This document shows, piece after piece, positions 43,329 through 64,000 of a DNA stretch of 64,000 nucleotides. The DNA is taken from the NCBI GenBank assembly GCA_034190875.2, contig CM067344.1:70799809-70863808 (forward strand). The letters run 5' to 3'. Both the position numbers and the translations under genes were made by a program. The notes under the pieces are model-generated. The model had not been told where the DNA came from, did no database searches, and saw only the letters and a list, made by a program, of their open reading frames with translations. This DNA is from Urechis unicinctus (Eukaryota > Annelida > Polychaeta > Xenopneusta > Urechidae). Positions within the stretch are counted from its first letter, which is position 1. Each line of letters starts with the position of its first letter.

Positions 43329-45363
43329 AATACACCAAACCCGCAAAACATGAGCTGCTTCGAAAACCTCTAGTGTTGGGACATATCAATTAGGAATACA
43401 CTTTCCCGCAAAATATTAACCATATCGAATTGGGCGATTACCTAAACAAACGATAGCCATTCACGCAATGAACGCATAATAACAGGCGGGTATTTTTACG
43501 TATGATAAATCTTTGTCTTTATGCAATAGTCAAGAATCTGAAAAGGACTGGCCCAACATACTTCCACCAATGTTTCCCATAAAGAGTTGCGGCAGTAGAT
43601 CTTGTATATTTCCCCAGCCGACATTTTCAATGAAAGGCCAGCAATAAACGACGCTCTTTACGACTGGGTTTATTTGGCCGACAAGGTCTCATATGCGGAA
43701 CCAGGGTTGAAGGTTTGCAATTGCCCGTGGCAATGAATAGCAAATTCGTGGGCACAGGTTAGTAGCAAACCGTCTTGAAATAATTCGGCCATGTATATTC
43801 ATTCATATTATATGAGCTATGCGTTGACGGCGTGAAGGGTCACGTTAACATATCTCGTTTGTCTTATGTTATTGAAATATATTACTTGACCAAACCATGT
43901 AATCACCATTGCCTTACTCAATCATCCTTAGAGGGAAGATGGTGTTGTTTCTGGGATCACAAACAGCGTACATGTGTACAACAACGACTATAAAACCGAC
44001 CAGCAGCCCCATTAAAATCTAGGGAGTGACTTGCGCTATCTTTCATTGGTGATTGTCAATGTAATTGTCAGCGCATTAGTATCCGACAGGTGAGCGTGTT
44101 GTAACCACTCCATTGTGTATTGCACGCGATGCAATGCAAACACTGGCCCGAGAAATAATATTAACGACTCCTTGCACGTAACGTTAGCAATGGTCAATTT
44201 AACACAAAGCGTATGAAATTGCTAGTTAGTATTAAGTTGATTGCAGCCCTCGGATAGGACGATACCAATATATGCTTTAGGTTTGTTGTAATTAATACGC
44301 ACATTTGTGAAGAGAAGCAATCTATAAACGGACAAATATGATTCAAATATGGTTGACCAATGTCACCAGATTACAATCTGCTGTAGTGAATGTTCCTTTA
44401 AATGCTATATGCAGTGCATATACACGTGAAACCTCAAAGGGATACCTAAAAGCATGGAAACAGACGACAACCACATTCATGTGCGTATTACATTTCCCAC
44501 GTACGTCCGTAGCCAAAACTAAATTAATATCTCGAAAAAGATAAATCGAATGGCTTACCAATGACACTGGCAAAAACAGATAAATGTTAAGCCAGTTAAA
44601 AAGGATATGATATTTATATTAGTACAAGTTGCAGCCTCAAGAACCCTGACGCGCGGATTAGTGATAAACGTGTGGAATTTTCATTGTACCAACAGTAACT
44701 TGTGCTGAAACTTGTCCATACATATGCTTGATAAAACAGCCTTACGCAAAATAATTCAAAATGACCACTCAGCGTAAAACTGTGCCGAACCTATTGCAAC
44801 ACACTCCACTCGTTTATGGGTAAATATCGCACTGCAGTCGGTTAATGAAGAAAGGGTTGCAAACTAGAGCAAGTACCAAAATATTGTCTGTCAACAAGAA
44901 GCCGTGCTCAAGCCATATCAAAAAGGTTAAAATACATATATAAAAATCTACATACGCGCCTGTAAAGAAAAAAAACTCATTAGTTGATGCTGTTATAAGT
45001 TGTCTGCTGGCCACCGAACTGCCATTGCATGATTTGGAAAAGGGACTAGAATTTATTTATGCAGCTGACAGCCGTTCTATGTTTGTGTTGGAGTACCATG
45101 CGGCACCTGAATCGGTGAAAATGGAGCCAAGGGACGTATTAGACAAATCCAGTGGTGAATAATCCGTATAATGATGACTTCGATGACATGCACTTTCTAG
45201 TTGAACCAAATCTACACCGTAGGTTTGCAAATTAATCAAACACAGGATAACCGTGCCGTGCGCACTCTGTTGGCATGTGTTCTAGTCATTAGTACAAGCT
45301 ATGCAAGCAAACAAATAAGAACGACATCTGACGTAACATGACCGCCCGCTGACATAGAAAATA
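43329..45363. other. Anonymous DNA, no gene seen
   Basis: About 2 kb of unique AT-rich sequence. The largest frames are 66 to 76 codons (44338-44573 on both strands, minus 45014-44814), without recognisable motifs. Confidence 0.55.
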
Positions 45364-45569
<206 letters not shown>

Positions 45570-45920
45570 GGAGAGAGAAAGTCAGTGAGAGAGCGTGAGA
45601 GATAGAGAGACAGAGCGACCAAGAGAGAGTGAGAGAGAGAAAAGAGAGGGAGAAAGAGAGCGAAAGGGAGAGAGAGAGATAGAGAGGGAGATAAATGGGG
45701 AGAGATAGAGAGGGAGAGATTGTGTAGGGTATGAGAAGGGACGGAGATCGACAGAGACACACAGAGAGAGAACGTAAGAGTAAAAAAGTGAGAAAGGAGA
45801 AAAAAAAGGATACAGACACACAGATTAATATTTAGGGTGAGAATGAGATAATGAAAAAAGGGTTGGGTGTGGGGGGGGGGAGACGAGACAGACAGGCAGG
45901 GACAGGCAGGGACAGCGAGA
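45570..45920 (+). repeat. GA-rich polypurine tract
   Basis: The plus strand is almost all purine over about 350 bp: GAGA repeats with AGAGAGCGTGAGAGATAG-like units, an A-rich part, a run of 10 G near 45,873-45,880 and two GACAGGCAGG units (45,890-45,912). Such tracts can form triplex DNA. Leu/Ser-rich minus-strand frames of 80 to 124 codons are produced by the repeat. Confidence 0.9.
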
Positions 45921-49738
<3,818 letters not shown>

Positions 49739-49770
49739 TATATATGTATATATATATATATATATATATA
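49739..49770. repeat. Short AT tract at the unit 1/2 junction
   Basis: TATATATGTATATATATATATA-type tract separating units 1 and 2. The corresponding tract at 51979-52000 is shorter, and the right end of unit 3 has none. Confidence 0.9.
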
Positions 49771-49865
49771 CAATAAAAATAGTTAACTGTTTCTTGACAC
49801 ACATTACTGATTTGAAAATGTAAAACAGTTAGAAATCATTTTTAGCCACATGATTAATTTGAGTT

Positions 49866-50370
49866 TCAGAGATTAGTACCTGTTACTCTAGAAGAGAGGC
49901 TACCATACAGGGGCGAGATCTTGGTACGACTAGTGTCCATTGATTTTAAGATAACATCCGTTCTCTTCCTGGCTTGTAGACGAACTGATGTTGTTAGTAT
50001 TGTGGGGCTGATGTTGTGTGCAGCGCTTTGTAAATTATGCTTAGGATCTTGTAAGCAATGCGCTGTGCTACAGGTAGCCAATGAAATTTTGAACAAACCG
50101 GTGTTAGATGTTCTCTCATGCTCACTCTCGCAAGCAAGCAGGCTGCATTGTTTTTGGCAACCTGTAATCGTGCTAGAATGCCGTCTGTCAATCCAGCCAA
50201 TAATCCTTGTGCAAGTCAAGCTTAGTGGTACAGGTTGCATGGATGATCTTAGCACATAAATGTTCCATGACCTGGGTGTTAATGTCGCGGTTAACTCGTC
50301 TATTATCTCGTTGTGCTATTCTATATGCAGTAAAGAACATTGCTCGAGGATCATGGGCTCTTTTGGCCAA
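49866..50370 (-). mobile_element. LINE reverse transcriptase C-terminal fragment, unit 2
   Basis: Same as in unit 1 but without its internal deletion: the 68-codon frame 50200-49994 includes HLTPVCSKFHWLPVAQRIAY and KILSIIYKALH, followed in other frames by LVVPRSR near 49,930. Frames change at least twice between 50,370 and 49,866, so it is not coding now. Confidence 0.82.
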
Positions 50371-51978
50371 GCCTGGATGTTGTCATTTTCTTAGTTTGTT
50401 GATTTATCGGTGTCATTGCGAAATTGCAAGCGCATGCTAATTGTGATGCTTTTAGTGCACTTGAATTGAGGCAACCTTGTGTTGCTTAATTGTATCAAGC
50501 TGTGAGTGATGCTCTTCTTAACAGGAAGTATTTTACATTGATTTCCGCTTTTGCATTCCATTGATCTTTTCATAATGTTGTTTTACGTATTTATTTGATC
50601 TTAAATTGAATGTGTTAGCTTACAATAAAGTATCGGTAAATATCGGCTATATAAACGTCACATCGCGTAGTGTCGTGTTGGCCTCCATCTCATACGATAT
50701 GGCTCAAATGTGCATTATTCACGGTATCTGGACCAACGGGGGCTTATAGTACAAAGGGCAAGACCACACGGTCAATGAAACTGTAATAGGAATAGGCAAA
50801 ACCTCACAACAGTTGCAAAGGAACATTTATGCTGCTGCGGTGATAATAATTCAATATGATTTTAGAATAAGAATCTAACGACCCCTAGTACTACTCGACC
50901 TTCGTACGTTACTTATTAATCCCACATACACAGTCACATGGTGGTTGCGCACATGAGTATCGTTTTCCTGGATGGTTTTCCTATTTATTCCGCTTATATC
51001 TGCGCAATCGATCAATCGTCGTGTGGTTTTGAAGTGTTGCATGTTTTTGTCTATGCACAATTATTAGAAAGATAGCATATGAATTATGCTGTCCGGAGTG
51101 GTGCAATTCTTCATACTCTTAAAATTAGACTTAGAAAATTTTTTTAAACGAGATACAGTTGTCAATTCCGGTCTAGCAGCAATGTGACTGGCAGGTTATA
51201 TTGCAGGGTCATTTGCAAAACACAAAGGTTATGTTGTCGACTAGATGCTTGATAAATACACCAGCATCAAGACCCGTAAAATATTTCACATATCAGTCCG
51301 CCAAACTAAGCTGGAGTGGATTCATATATTTTAGTCAAACACAAAGCCGTTATGGGGGTTCTGCGTGGACTAGAGCATAATGAACAAAACACTATCATCA
51401 AAGATTAAAAACATATTGCATTCACGGTATTGATGATCCGTTATTCGGAATCATAGACGGACTATATGCAATACGAAATATCAATATAAAAACTACGTAG
51501 TTAATGTATGTACAGTAGCATCCAATAACTGTCGATACACTATTGTCGTCAATTGTGTCAGTTAGCTCCATACCTCTTCATATGTATGGTATGTTCCGGT
51601 TATTAGTTTATTATCAAAAGACCCAAAAAAGCAATGGTGCACGATATGGAGACAATGCGAAATGAGACATAATACATGCTCCAAGTGGACTTAACCTACT
51701 GCATTAGGACTGTAGTGGGCAAGCATGTGCTGTGAATCAACCCTGGATTTATTGGTATTACTCATGACATGCTGGTAAGTGGTATCTTCATTTGGCAAAT
51801 ACACAGTATGTTGAGTCATGATTTAAGCAGGGCGTAGTGCAAGTAGCTGACATCTGCTCATCTAAACTCATTGTACATCAATGTGTTATGTCCTGAGGCA
51901 ATACACAGAAGGTAGGCTTACACTCCAGGTTAGATTGTTATTATCTAAAAGCTTCTGGCTACTTCGAATGAGCCACGA

Positions 51979-54202
51979 TATATATGTATATATATATACA
52001 ATAAAAATAGTTAACTGTTTCTTGAAACACATTACTGATTTGAAAATGTAAAACAGTTAGAAATCATTTTTAGCCACATGATTAATTTGAGTTTCAGAGA
52101 TTAGTACCTGTTACTCTAGAAGAGAGGCTACCATACAGGGGCGAGATCTTGGTACGACTAGTGTCCATTGATTTTAAGATAACATCCGTTCTCTTCCTGG
52201 CTTGTAGACGAACTGATGTTGTTAGTATTGTGGGGCTGATGTTGTGTGCAGCGCTTTGTAAATTATGCTTAGGATCTTGTAAGCAATGCGCTGTGCTACA
52301 GGTAGCCAATGAAATTTTGAACAAACCGGTGTTAGATGTTCTCTCATGCTCACTCTCGCAAGCAAGCAGGCTGCATTGTTTTTGGCAACCTGTAATCGTG
52401 CTAGAATGCCGTCTGTCAATCCAGCCAATAATCCTTGTGCAAGTCATGCTTAGTGGTACAGGTTGCATGGATGATCTTAGCACATAAATGTTCCATGACC
52501 TGGGTGTTAATGTCGCGGTTAACTCGTCTATTATCTCGTTGTGCTATTCTATATGCAGTAAAGAACATTGCTCGAGGATCATGGGCTCTTTTGGCCAAGC
52601 CTGGATGTTGTCATTTTCTTAGTTTGTTGATTTATCGGTGTCATTGCGAAATTGCAAGCGCATGCTAATTGTGATGCTTTTAGTGCACTTGAATTGAGGC
52701 AACCTTGTGTTGCTTAATTGTATCAAGCTGTGAGTGATGCTCTTCTTAACAGGAAGTATTTTACATTGATTTCCGCTTTTGCATTCCATTGATCTTTTCA
52801 TAATGTTGCTTTACGTATTTATTTGATCTTAAATTGAATGTGTTAGCTTACAATAAAGTATCGGTAAATATCGGCTATATAAACGTCACATCGCGTAGTG
52901 TCGTGTTGGCCTCCATCTCATACGATATGGCTCAAATGTGCATTATTCACGGTATCTGGACCAACGGGGGCTTATAGTACAAAGGGCAAGACCACACGGT
53001 CAATGAAACTGTAATAGGAATAGGCAAAACCTCACAACAGTTGCAAAGGAACATTTATGCTGCTGCGGTGATAATAATTCAATATGATTTTAGAATAAGA
53101 ATCTAACGACCCCTAGTACTACTCGACCTTCGTACGTTACTTATTAATCCCACATACACAGTCACATGGTGGTTGCGCACTTGAGTATCGTTTTCCTGGA
53201 TGGTTTTCCTATTTATTCCGCTTATATCTGCGCAATCGATCAATCGTCGTGTGGTTTTGAAGTGTTGCATGTTTTTGTCTATGCACAATTATTAGAAAGA
53301 TAGCATATGAATTATGCTGTCCGGAGTGGTGCAATTCTTCATACTCTTAAAATTAGACTTAGAAAATTTTAAACGAGATACAGTTGTCAATTCCGGTCTA
53401 GCAGCAATGTGACTGGCAGGTTATATTGCAGGGTCATTTGCAAAACACAAAGGTTATGTTGTCGACTAGATGCTTGATAAATACACCAGCATCAAGACCC
53501 GTAAAATATTTCACATATCAGTCCGCCAAACTAAGCTGGAGTGGATTCATATATTTTAGTCAAACACAAAGCCGTTATGGGGTTCTGCGTGGACTAGAGC
53601 ATAATGAACAAAACACTATCATCAAAGATTAAAAACATATTGCATTCACGGTATTGATGATCCGTTATTCGGAATCATAGACGGACTATATGCAATACGA
53701 AATATCAATATAAAAACTACGTAGTTAATGTATGTACAGTAGCATCCAATAACTGTCGATACACTATTGTCGTCAATTGTGTCAGTTAGCTCCATACCTC
53801 TTCATATGTATGGTATGTTCCGGTTATTAGTTTATTATCAAAAGACCCAAAAAAGCAATGGTGCACGATATGGAGACAATGCGAAATGAGACATAATACA
53901 TGCTCCAAGTGGACTTAACCTACTGCATTAGGACTGTAGTGGGCAAGCATGTGCTGTGAATCAACCCTGGATTTATTGGTATTACTCATGACATGCTGGT
54001 AAGTGGTATCTTCATTTGGCAAATACACAGTATGTTGAGTCATGATTTAAGCAGGGCGTAGTGCAAGTAGCTGACATCTGCTCATCTAAACTCATTGTAC
54101 ATCAATGTGTTATGTCCTGAGGCAATACACAGAAGGTAGGCTTACACTCCAGGTTAGATTGTTATTATCTAAAAGCTTCTGGCTACTTCGAATGAGCCAC
54201 GA
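51979..54202. repeat. Tandem 2.2-kb unit, copy 3
   Basis: 2224 bp, from AT tract to GAGCCACGA, after which the sequence changes to unrelated DNA (AGGGCTTTTCGTAT) instead of an AT tract. Equivalent points in units 2 and 3 are 2228 bp apart. Private differences include GTCATGCTTA for GTCAAGCTTA at about 52,443 and TTGCTTTACG at about 52,806. Confidence 0.97.
52094..52598 (-). mobile_element. LINE reverse transcriptase C-terminal fragment, unit 3
   Basis: Same fragment as in units 1 and 2, with the 68-codon HWLPV frame at 52428-52222 unchanged. It was evidently carried along when the whole 2.2-kb unit was duplicated, not inserted three times. Confidence 0.82.
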
Positions 54203-57200
54203 AGGGCTTTTCGTATTTATATGATAATGCCATTATACTGCGAACACGTAGCTGAAATCCGATTATGCCACCATTTTTCTTAAGAGATGCCATGGAAATG
54301 GCGATACAATACTGTGTTGATATTCCGTCAAGCATAAATGTTGAGTGCGGCATGATTCAAGGTTTCTTGATGAATGATTGAGGATCAGTGTCGTCATAGA
54401 TGTATTCACATCGGTTGACAGGTGGCGTCTCCACATATTTTTTTCGTGCGGAAGGCCTGAGTGAGCGCTCCTAGCTAAGCTATATATTATTTGGTATAGG
54501 TGCCTGCAATGGGTTTGTGTCATGTGGGCTGTCGCACATGTACGCTTTACCCTTGCATAGCATTTATCTTCATCGTTCCCAATTGCCTCATCACCGTATG
54601 GCTGAATGTGTTTTTGGTTCCGCCTGGGAACACTCCTTGCTCCCCAATCTATAACAAACGCCATGAACAACTAACAGTTGCATAGTTTTTCTTCTATAAA
54701 CTGTGTGTGTGCATTTATTTCGAGAAATTTCGATGATTCTCTTTTGACAGGGTCGCAAATCTATTTAATGCAAAACTATAGACTGTTATCAAGTGAGTAA
54801 TACAACCGAATCAATCGTGCCAAGTCTATTCGGACTGATATTAAGGTTTAACATATGCTAAGCTAACGCAATCGTCTGATAAAATAATCGACCTTCTTAC
54901 GTCTTAGTGGAACAATAATCCATGCGCTCTTAAACATCTTTTGACTAACCGAGCAACTCTGAATTGTTAATTGTCAGGTGTGTTTCACCATTTTCATTGC
55001 GCTGACTATTTGTCGCATGCATTTCGTTCACATGATTTACCAGAACACAACCACTTTGAGCACGGACAATAAGTCAACATCGCCGCGGGTTTATGTAAGA
55101 TTTGTATAGAGTTTTAAATGGCTTTGTCAAGCTAAACAGCGAATCAGATTGCACATTGTTTAAGAAGAGGTTTGCCGTAAATAATGGACAACAAATCCGA
55201 CGATAACGGACGCATTATTGTGCTCATTTGATAATTTACTCGCGAACATCACCATCATCATCCTCGTCATCTTCATCATTGTCAACAACAACAATACTGC
55301 ATACTTGTTTCATTCAACAGCAAGAATATCTTGAACCACACATAAAGCACCCCGGATCCGTAGAGTCGAAAAGATGATATTTATTGCTGGAAATTGGATT
55401 TTCAGTGCCCCGTCGTTTTTCAGCGTTTGGAATTTACCTTTACAAATCCCGTTTAATATTAAAACAAAACGTCCGCTTACAGACATCAAAAGTAACCTTA
55501 CTGGGTTTGAAGTATCAAATGTGTCCCTAGATATTATTCTGATGTAAACTTTACAATTGCTGCAATGCTTTCTCTCTACCAGTGTGCAGGCTCTTAGCAT
55601 AACACCACAATAACAAAAAAAGGTTTAAAACTGGAATTTAATACTAAAGTTAACTTAACCAAGTGTGCCCAGCTACGGCCCGATACAGATTCAATGTACG
55701 GCTGCATACACGTTGGGCTGTATCGGTCTACTTCATTGACAAATTCTGTAGGGATGAATGGCCACAAGCAGTGAAGATCAAATTGAGTGCACGAGTCGAG
55801 CTGAAGTATTTAACGAGCATGATTCAAAAGCTTTACCGGAGTCCGGAGATTCGGAAATGGTTTTGGATTCGGAAACGAGCATTGTTTGCTACTGATGTCT
55901 GCCGTAGACAGCATAATATGTCAAGCGCTGGGTCAAGCGCAGAGTGATAGCGTTCATTTGTTGATCAATATTTAGTTAGTAATGAATGCGGAAGTTATTT
56001 ATTCATAGACGTGCAGTGTTACTGAATGGCAGAACGGTTGCTTGGTATCGTATGCAATCTGGATTAATAACAATTCCGACATGTAAGTTCATTTTATGAG
56101 TACGCATGTCCAGGGAATAGATCTGCTGAAAGGAACAAAAGAAACACAGTTGGACTAGACGGGACTTCATTTGCACCATTGAACAGAGCACAATGACCTA
56201 TGTGCAGGATGGATCACTTCACAACGTCGTTTTGTTCAGCTTTGTATGGTGGAGGTGTCAGAGGCCTCGTTTCTAATCCTAGACACCTACACAGAGAAGA
56301 AGCTTTGACGACCGTTATAAAACTCATTGGTAACGAATTGGCATAAGTGACGGGTAAATAGGCTCAAGTGGATCATCTAGATGCGTATCGGTGTAGGTGC
56401 AGTATAAAAAGGCCATAACTATGTGACGATTTAGGGCTAGCTCTCTTAAAGCATGACTAGAACAAGGAAGGCTTGTCTTGCATCCTCTGACTGTCAAAAA
56501 TTGCACCCGTTGTGCATTGAATAATTGCTGAGATGGGCAAGAATCATCTCCAGACCGTTGCTAATGTTCCTGTTATCCACTGTAGGGACGTTGGGGCGAT
56601 GCTTACATGAGCATTGCACTAGTTCTCCACCTGAGTCGCTGCTATATTGTAGTTGGTCTCTAATCTTCAAGGTGTCATACTCATATATCTTTGCTTCGTT
56701 CAATGTATCATAATGGAAATTTCAAAACATCCTGAGAGGAGACACCAACTTAGTCAAACCTTGTGCAAATTTTGCGAGCCAGTATTCATCGCCTTGTGTC
56801 GTTGTGGTATGATGCACCCTATGTGATTTGACCATCAGTACCGCGGTACCAGCTCAGCATAACGTGGGATGAATCTTTCTGAAATGTTCATATGTGCAGA
56901 ACAACATTATTCCACCACATTCTGCGTTCAATGATCACCATCAGACAATACGCAATGCCCACTTGCACTTGTGAAGATGCCACCTGTCAACCGATGTGTT
57001 TTGTCATAGCGTATTATCATAGCGTCTCTTAATACCACGTGGAATTCTGTGTTTAGTTTGGAGCCGTGGTCACCTCGACCAATCAGATGACTCCATATCA
57101 TTAACAGACGCCAGGCTATGAGACGTTGAATCTACAGTCCCCGATGTGCTTTGGTTTGTGTCACGGTAGCGCAACCTTACGATTGCAGCGTATTATAATT

Positions 57201-60151
57201 AGGGAAACGATCACCGCAGAGCAACTCAAAATGAGCCCTCTTAGCGTTGCTATTAACTATTTGCCTAGACCCCATTGCTAATAAAATAATTACAAATGTT
57301 TTAATCATTTTTATTGAATACCAATTAGAGGTACTTCCTGCTTCGCCAATTGTTCTCTAATATAGCCTGCATTGACCCTTGGGTCTTGAAATCGCGACAG
57401 GAGCACATTGAACACACGGTTAGTACAAAATGCAATATTTGAAATGTATTTAATGCAGATATCACAACCGTGCATTCTCCTTCATATTCCATCGGTTCAA
57501 CCTGCACATCATCTACTTCATTTCAGATAAACGAAAAATGCTAAGATATGTCAGAATGCAATGTAAATAGCAATGCTTGGGCATATGCTTGTTGTTCCCA
57601 CCAAATCACACACTGGTTGTGGATAATGGTTTGTTGCCATATGCAATGGGTGCATGATACGGTCTGCAATCATGTGTCCAAATTTTGTTTAGTTTCTTTA
57701 ATTAGCCATTTGGTTTTGAAAGTGACACATATGTGAACGAATTATTCCTACATTCGACCATGTAATACAGAGGAACTGTAGCTGCGTGTAATTCGCTATG
57801 TAAAACAACGACTTGGTCGCAATGTGCTTGTAGAGATCCAATCAATGATTTTGTATCGAGGCTCCAGACAGCAATATGACTTAACACCGCCTGTGTGTTA
57901 CGGTACCTAGAGACTATTATTCGCAATATTTCCATTCACGTCATATAATCTAGATGTTACAGCTTGCATAGACAAGGTGCTCAACCAGAGGAACAGGACG
58001 AATATGGCGGGTAATATGATTTATTTTCATCACAGTTTTTACCACATATCATTACTAATGGGATGATAACATGTCCTGCGTTTATTGTGTTGCACCTAGC
58101 GAACCATATTTCCGGTCCTAAACTGAGAAGTTGACGAACAATATGCAGATATTACATCATTTGATAATGGCTTATTATGTCCCTAGGTATTCATCGCTAT
58201 ATCTCCAGTGAGAATATGAGGGACTATGGTTGCAAAGGGCGCCGTTATGATTCAGGAGCGATGAGATAACATCAATGGCTGCTCGTTAGCACGATATATG
58301 ATGGCTCATGACAACGATATTAGAAATTTGTTATCAATCACATGTCGACGTTATTCGCTAGTCTCTGTATATTCAAGCGCATCGCTGACGCGCTATGAGG
58401 AACATCTATGTGAGCTATAGTCTGTTGGTAACTTACCATGCATTACCCGTGCTCTTGCAATGAACCTTCTTTAAAGCACTTATCATTTTATGTCACCAAT
58501 GCAACCCATGGCAGTGAGCGGGGTCATAGTCAAAGGCTTCCATCAGGTAGAGGTTCCAGTGTTTGAGGCCAAAGGTGGACAATAGAATCGTGGCAGTATT
58601 TTGACACAGCAGACAAGTACAAGTAGACAGCAATGCAGCCAATTCCATGTTGACATCTTATTGGATGTTTCCTTAAGTTAAGAGGATATATAGAACCATA
58701 TATTCCGGTACGTTTGATCAAGTTGAGCACAAATGTATACGTACGGATATCGTTAAATTATGATTAAGCTCGTCATACTCATGGTCCAAATTCGCTCTTT
58801 TGTTCTGTTTGTATTTATAGAGTTTATATTTTGCCCTCAAATGACAAAACCTGAGGTCAGAGCCGAATTAGGAAGATATAGCTTAGTAATTAGTTCCAGT
58901 TTGGTGAACTCTTTCACAATCTGTTTAGATATGTGCAGCTCATAGTCGGCCAATATATAACTAGCAGTTTGAGCATAGAAGTTGCCTCGCACGCGGCCTC
59001 TGATGCCCGAAATTCGAGGGTACTCAATTTGACTACCAGTGCTATCCTTGCACGGCAACTGACTCATTACAATTTCTTGGCCTTGTGATACCTCTTGTGT
59101 TATATTTAAATTGACTGAATATTTACATTGCGATGCTATAAACCGACATATATCATTACTACAATGCATGAAATGCGTGTTATGTGTTCATGTAATGATT
59201 ACTAAGCAGGTTGCACCACTAAACACGTAAATATCCTGAATTATCATATCCATTATATTCAATGTTGTTAGCTGTAAGATAAGCGACATATGCAATAAAC
59301 CCCGACAAAATGCTCTACCACAAATTGATTGCTATTGTTGGAGGAAAAGACTAGCATATTTATACGCGTTGTTTATAGTGATAAGTGATAGCGATGGCTA
59401 GTATCAGAAAGGCATCATACTCTGGCAGGATGCATATCCATTTAACTGAAGGCTGTAGTCCGGAGGATTAGCACTTACTTACCGATATTACTAACCACAA
59501 TTTGTCAATGAAACCCACGTAGACTGATGTCTCTCGAGACATTACAATAGCAAACAGTTTTCCTCACTCATTTAGGAGATTTGTTTCAGTAAGGGTCGCG
59601 CATTATCTCATGTCCAGAACACGCATATACAGCGATATTGCAGCACTTGTTGTCCATGTAAACAAGGATATCTACCCTACCAATCAATACAACACCTTCA
59701 ATTATATTTATTCAAGAAGGGCCAATACCAGCGTAAGATTGGTTTATAACAAATTGAAAATGCTGTAGTTTCTATATTTTACATTTGATTTTAATTGTGG
59801 CAGAAATGCTCACCAGTGATTGTAAATGGCCGAATTTCAAACATTATTTTTTCCCTGGGGATAGTTTATTGCAGCCATGTGAGGGCTTCCCTTTCATTTC
59901 ACGCCAAGTTGTATTCATTACAACATCCTTCAGGCTACGATAAACGAGACCAGTCAGTTAAATTATGCGTTAAATATATCGCATATGGCGGCGTCTTTCA
60001 CTCGGTGAATAGACTGAATAAGCCACGTGAGCTACAATATTGAGCAGATAGGCAGATAGCAAACGCATATGTTGATCGGCCATCGAATTATTTCCCCCCT
60101 ATACATCACCAAGAGGGCTCAGACATACACTCGTTCGTGCGGATGCGTTGT
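54203..60151. other. Anonymous DNA, a few open frames without identity
   Basis: About 6 kb of unique AT-rich sequence. Longest frames: minus 54670-54263 (135 codons), minus 59169-58837 (110 codons), minus 55600-55310 (96 codons) and plus 55663-55947 (94 codons). None shows a domain, signal peptide or conserved motif that I recognise, and several overlap open frames on the other strand. A CAT/CATC-rich stretch lies at 55,249-55,282. No transposon ends were recognised. Confidence 0.5.
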
Positions 60152-63754
<3,603 letters not shown>

Positions 63755-63839
<85 letters not shown>

Positions 63840-63962
63840 TATATATATGCATATATATATGCATATATATATATATGTAAATATATATATATTTATGAAT
63901 ATACATATATACATATATATATACACATTAAATATATATTCATATATGTATATATATATTGA

Positions 63963-64000
<38 letters not shown>
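63755..64000. repeat. (AT)n array running off the window
   Basis: Pure AT core (63755-63836), three TATGCATATATA units, then degenerate AT sequence and AT repeats up to the last base. The array is cut by the window end. Confidence 0.97.

Larger units (their letters stand above)
49739..51978. repeat. Tandem 2.2-kb unit, copy 2
   Basis: 2240 bp, from the AT tract at 49739 to GAGCCACGA at 51978. It differs from units 1 and 3 by a handful of bases, for example a longer T run near 51,140, an extra G near 51,357 and ACATGAG instead of ACTTGAG at 50,952. Confidence 0.97.

Noticed and set aside
42817..43393. Open frames of 116 to 190 codons on both strands
   Set aside because: Pure (CA)n and (CATA)n translations (His-Thr, Cys-Val, Met-Tyr-Val-Cys repeats); no unique sequence of note.
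49921..50259. 112-codon plus-strand frame, repeated at 52149-52487
   Set aside because: It is the complement of the LINE reverse transcriptase fragment, whose minus-strand HWLPV block is the recognisable reading.
54263..54670. 135-codon minus-strand frame as a gene
   Set aside because: No recognisable domain and no supporting context; the plus strand is open over part of it. It starts just after the 2.2-kb array, but nothing ties it to the array.
56240..56285. Sequence reminiscent of a tRNA T-arm or SINE B box
   Set aside because: Only a loose match; no acceptor stem, D-arm or A box could be drawn.

Overview
This is a non-coding, repeat-rich window of a eukaryotic, almost certainly metazoan, nuclear genome. 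The unique DNA is AT-rich with few long open frames, about 15 long (AT)n arrays interrupt it, and all recognisable protein-coding matter is decayed mobile DNA: two pieces of a Maverick/Polinton (virus-like self-synthesising transposon) and several LINE fragments. The combination of a Polinton with L2/CR1-like LINEs suggests a marine invertebrate or basal deuterostome, but the species cannot be named. I see no intact host gene, rRNA, tRNA or CRISPR. Layout: 1-16,000 is anonymous AT-rich sequence cut by (AT)n arrays, the most complex at 8.2-9.1 kb and 12.2-13.5 kb, with a G-rich block at 7.67-7.71 kb. 16,202-17,752 is a dead minus-strand LINE (endonuclease plus reverse transcriptase). 17.8-24.8 kb is mostly anonymous, with an L2/CR1-type fragment at 23.5-23.8 kb. 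24.8-25.75 kb is another large AT array. 25,960-28,590 is Polinton copy A, a plus-oriented, heavily deleted relic (capsid-like gene, scraps of major capsid and packaging ATPase, small genes, start of integrase). 30,800-31,060 is a plus-strand scrap of a Polinton-type DNA polymerase that abuts a new AT array. 32,618-40,843 is Polinton copy B, the informative one: a penton/minor-capsid-like gene (+), an antisense coiled-coil gene (-), major capsid protein (+), packaging ATPase (+), several small genes (+), a retrovirus-like integrase (+) and a convergent protein-primed type B DNA polymerase (-). Together these encode the capsid, packaging, integration and replication parts of one virus-like element, but most carry stops, frameshifts or deletions, so this copy is a fossil. 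Immediately beyond the polymerase is a minus-strand L2/CR1-like LINE with an internal deletion (40,850-42,290), then a further LINE tail (42,410-42,680) and a (CA)n/(CATA)n block. 47.5-54.2 kb holds three near-identical tandem copies of a 2.2-kb unit, each carrying the same LINE 3' fragment and bounded by AT tracts. 54.2-64 kb is anonymous apart from two AT arrays. The most useful observations are the antisense gene hidden by stops in copy B, the compact overlapping or abutting gene order, the way the two Polinton copies complement each other's deletions, a 22-bp x4 tandem repeat inside the Polinton, the altered polymerase and reverse transcriptase catalytic motifs, and the recent 2.2-kb triplication.
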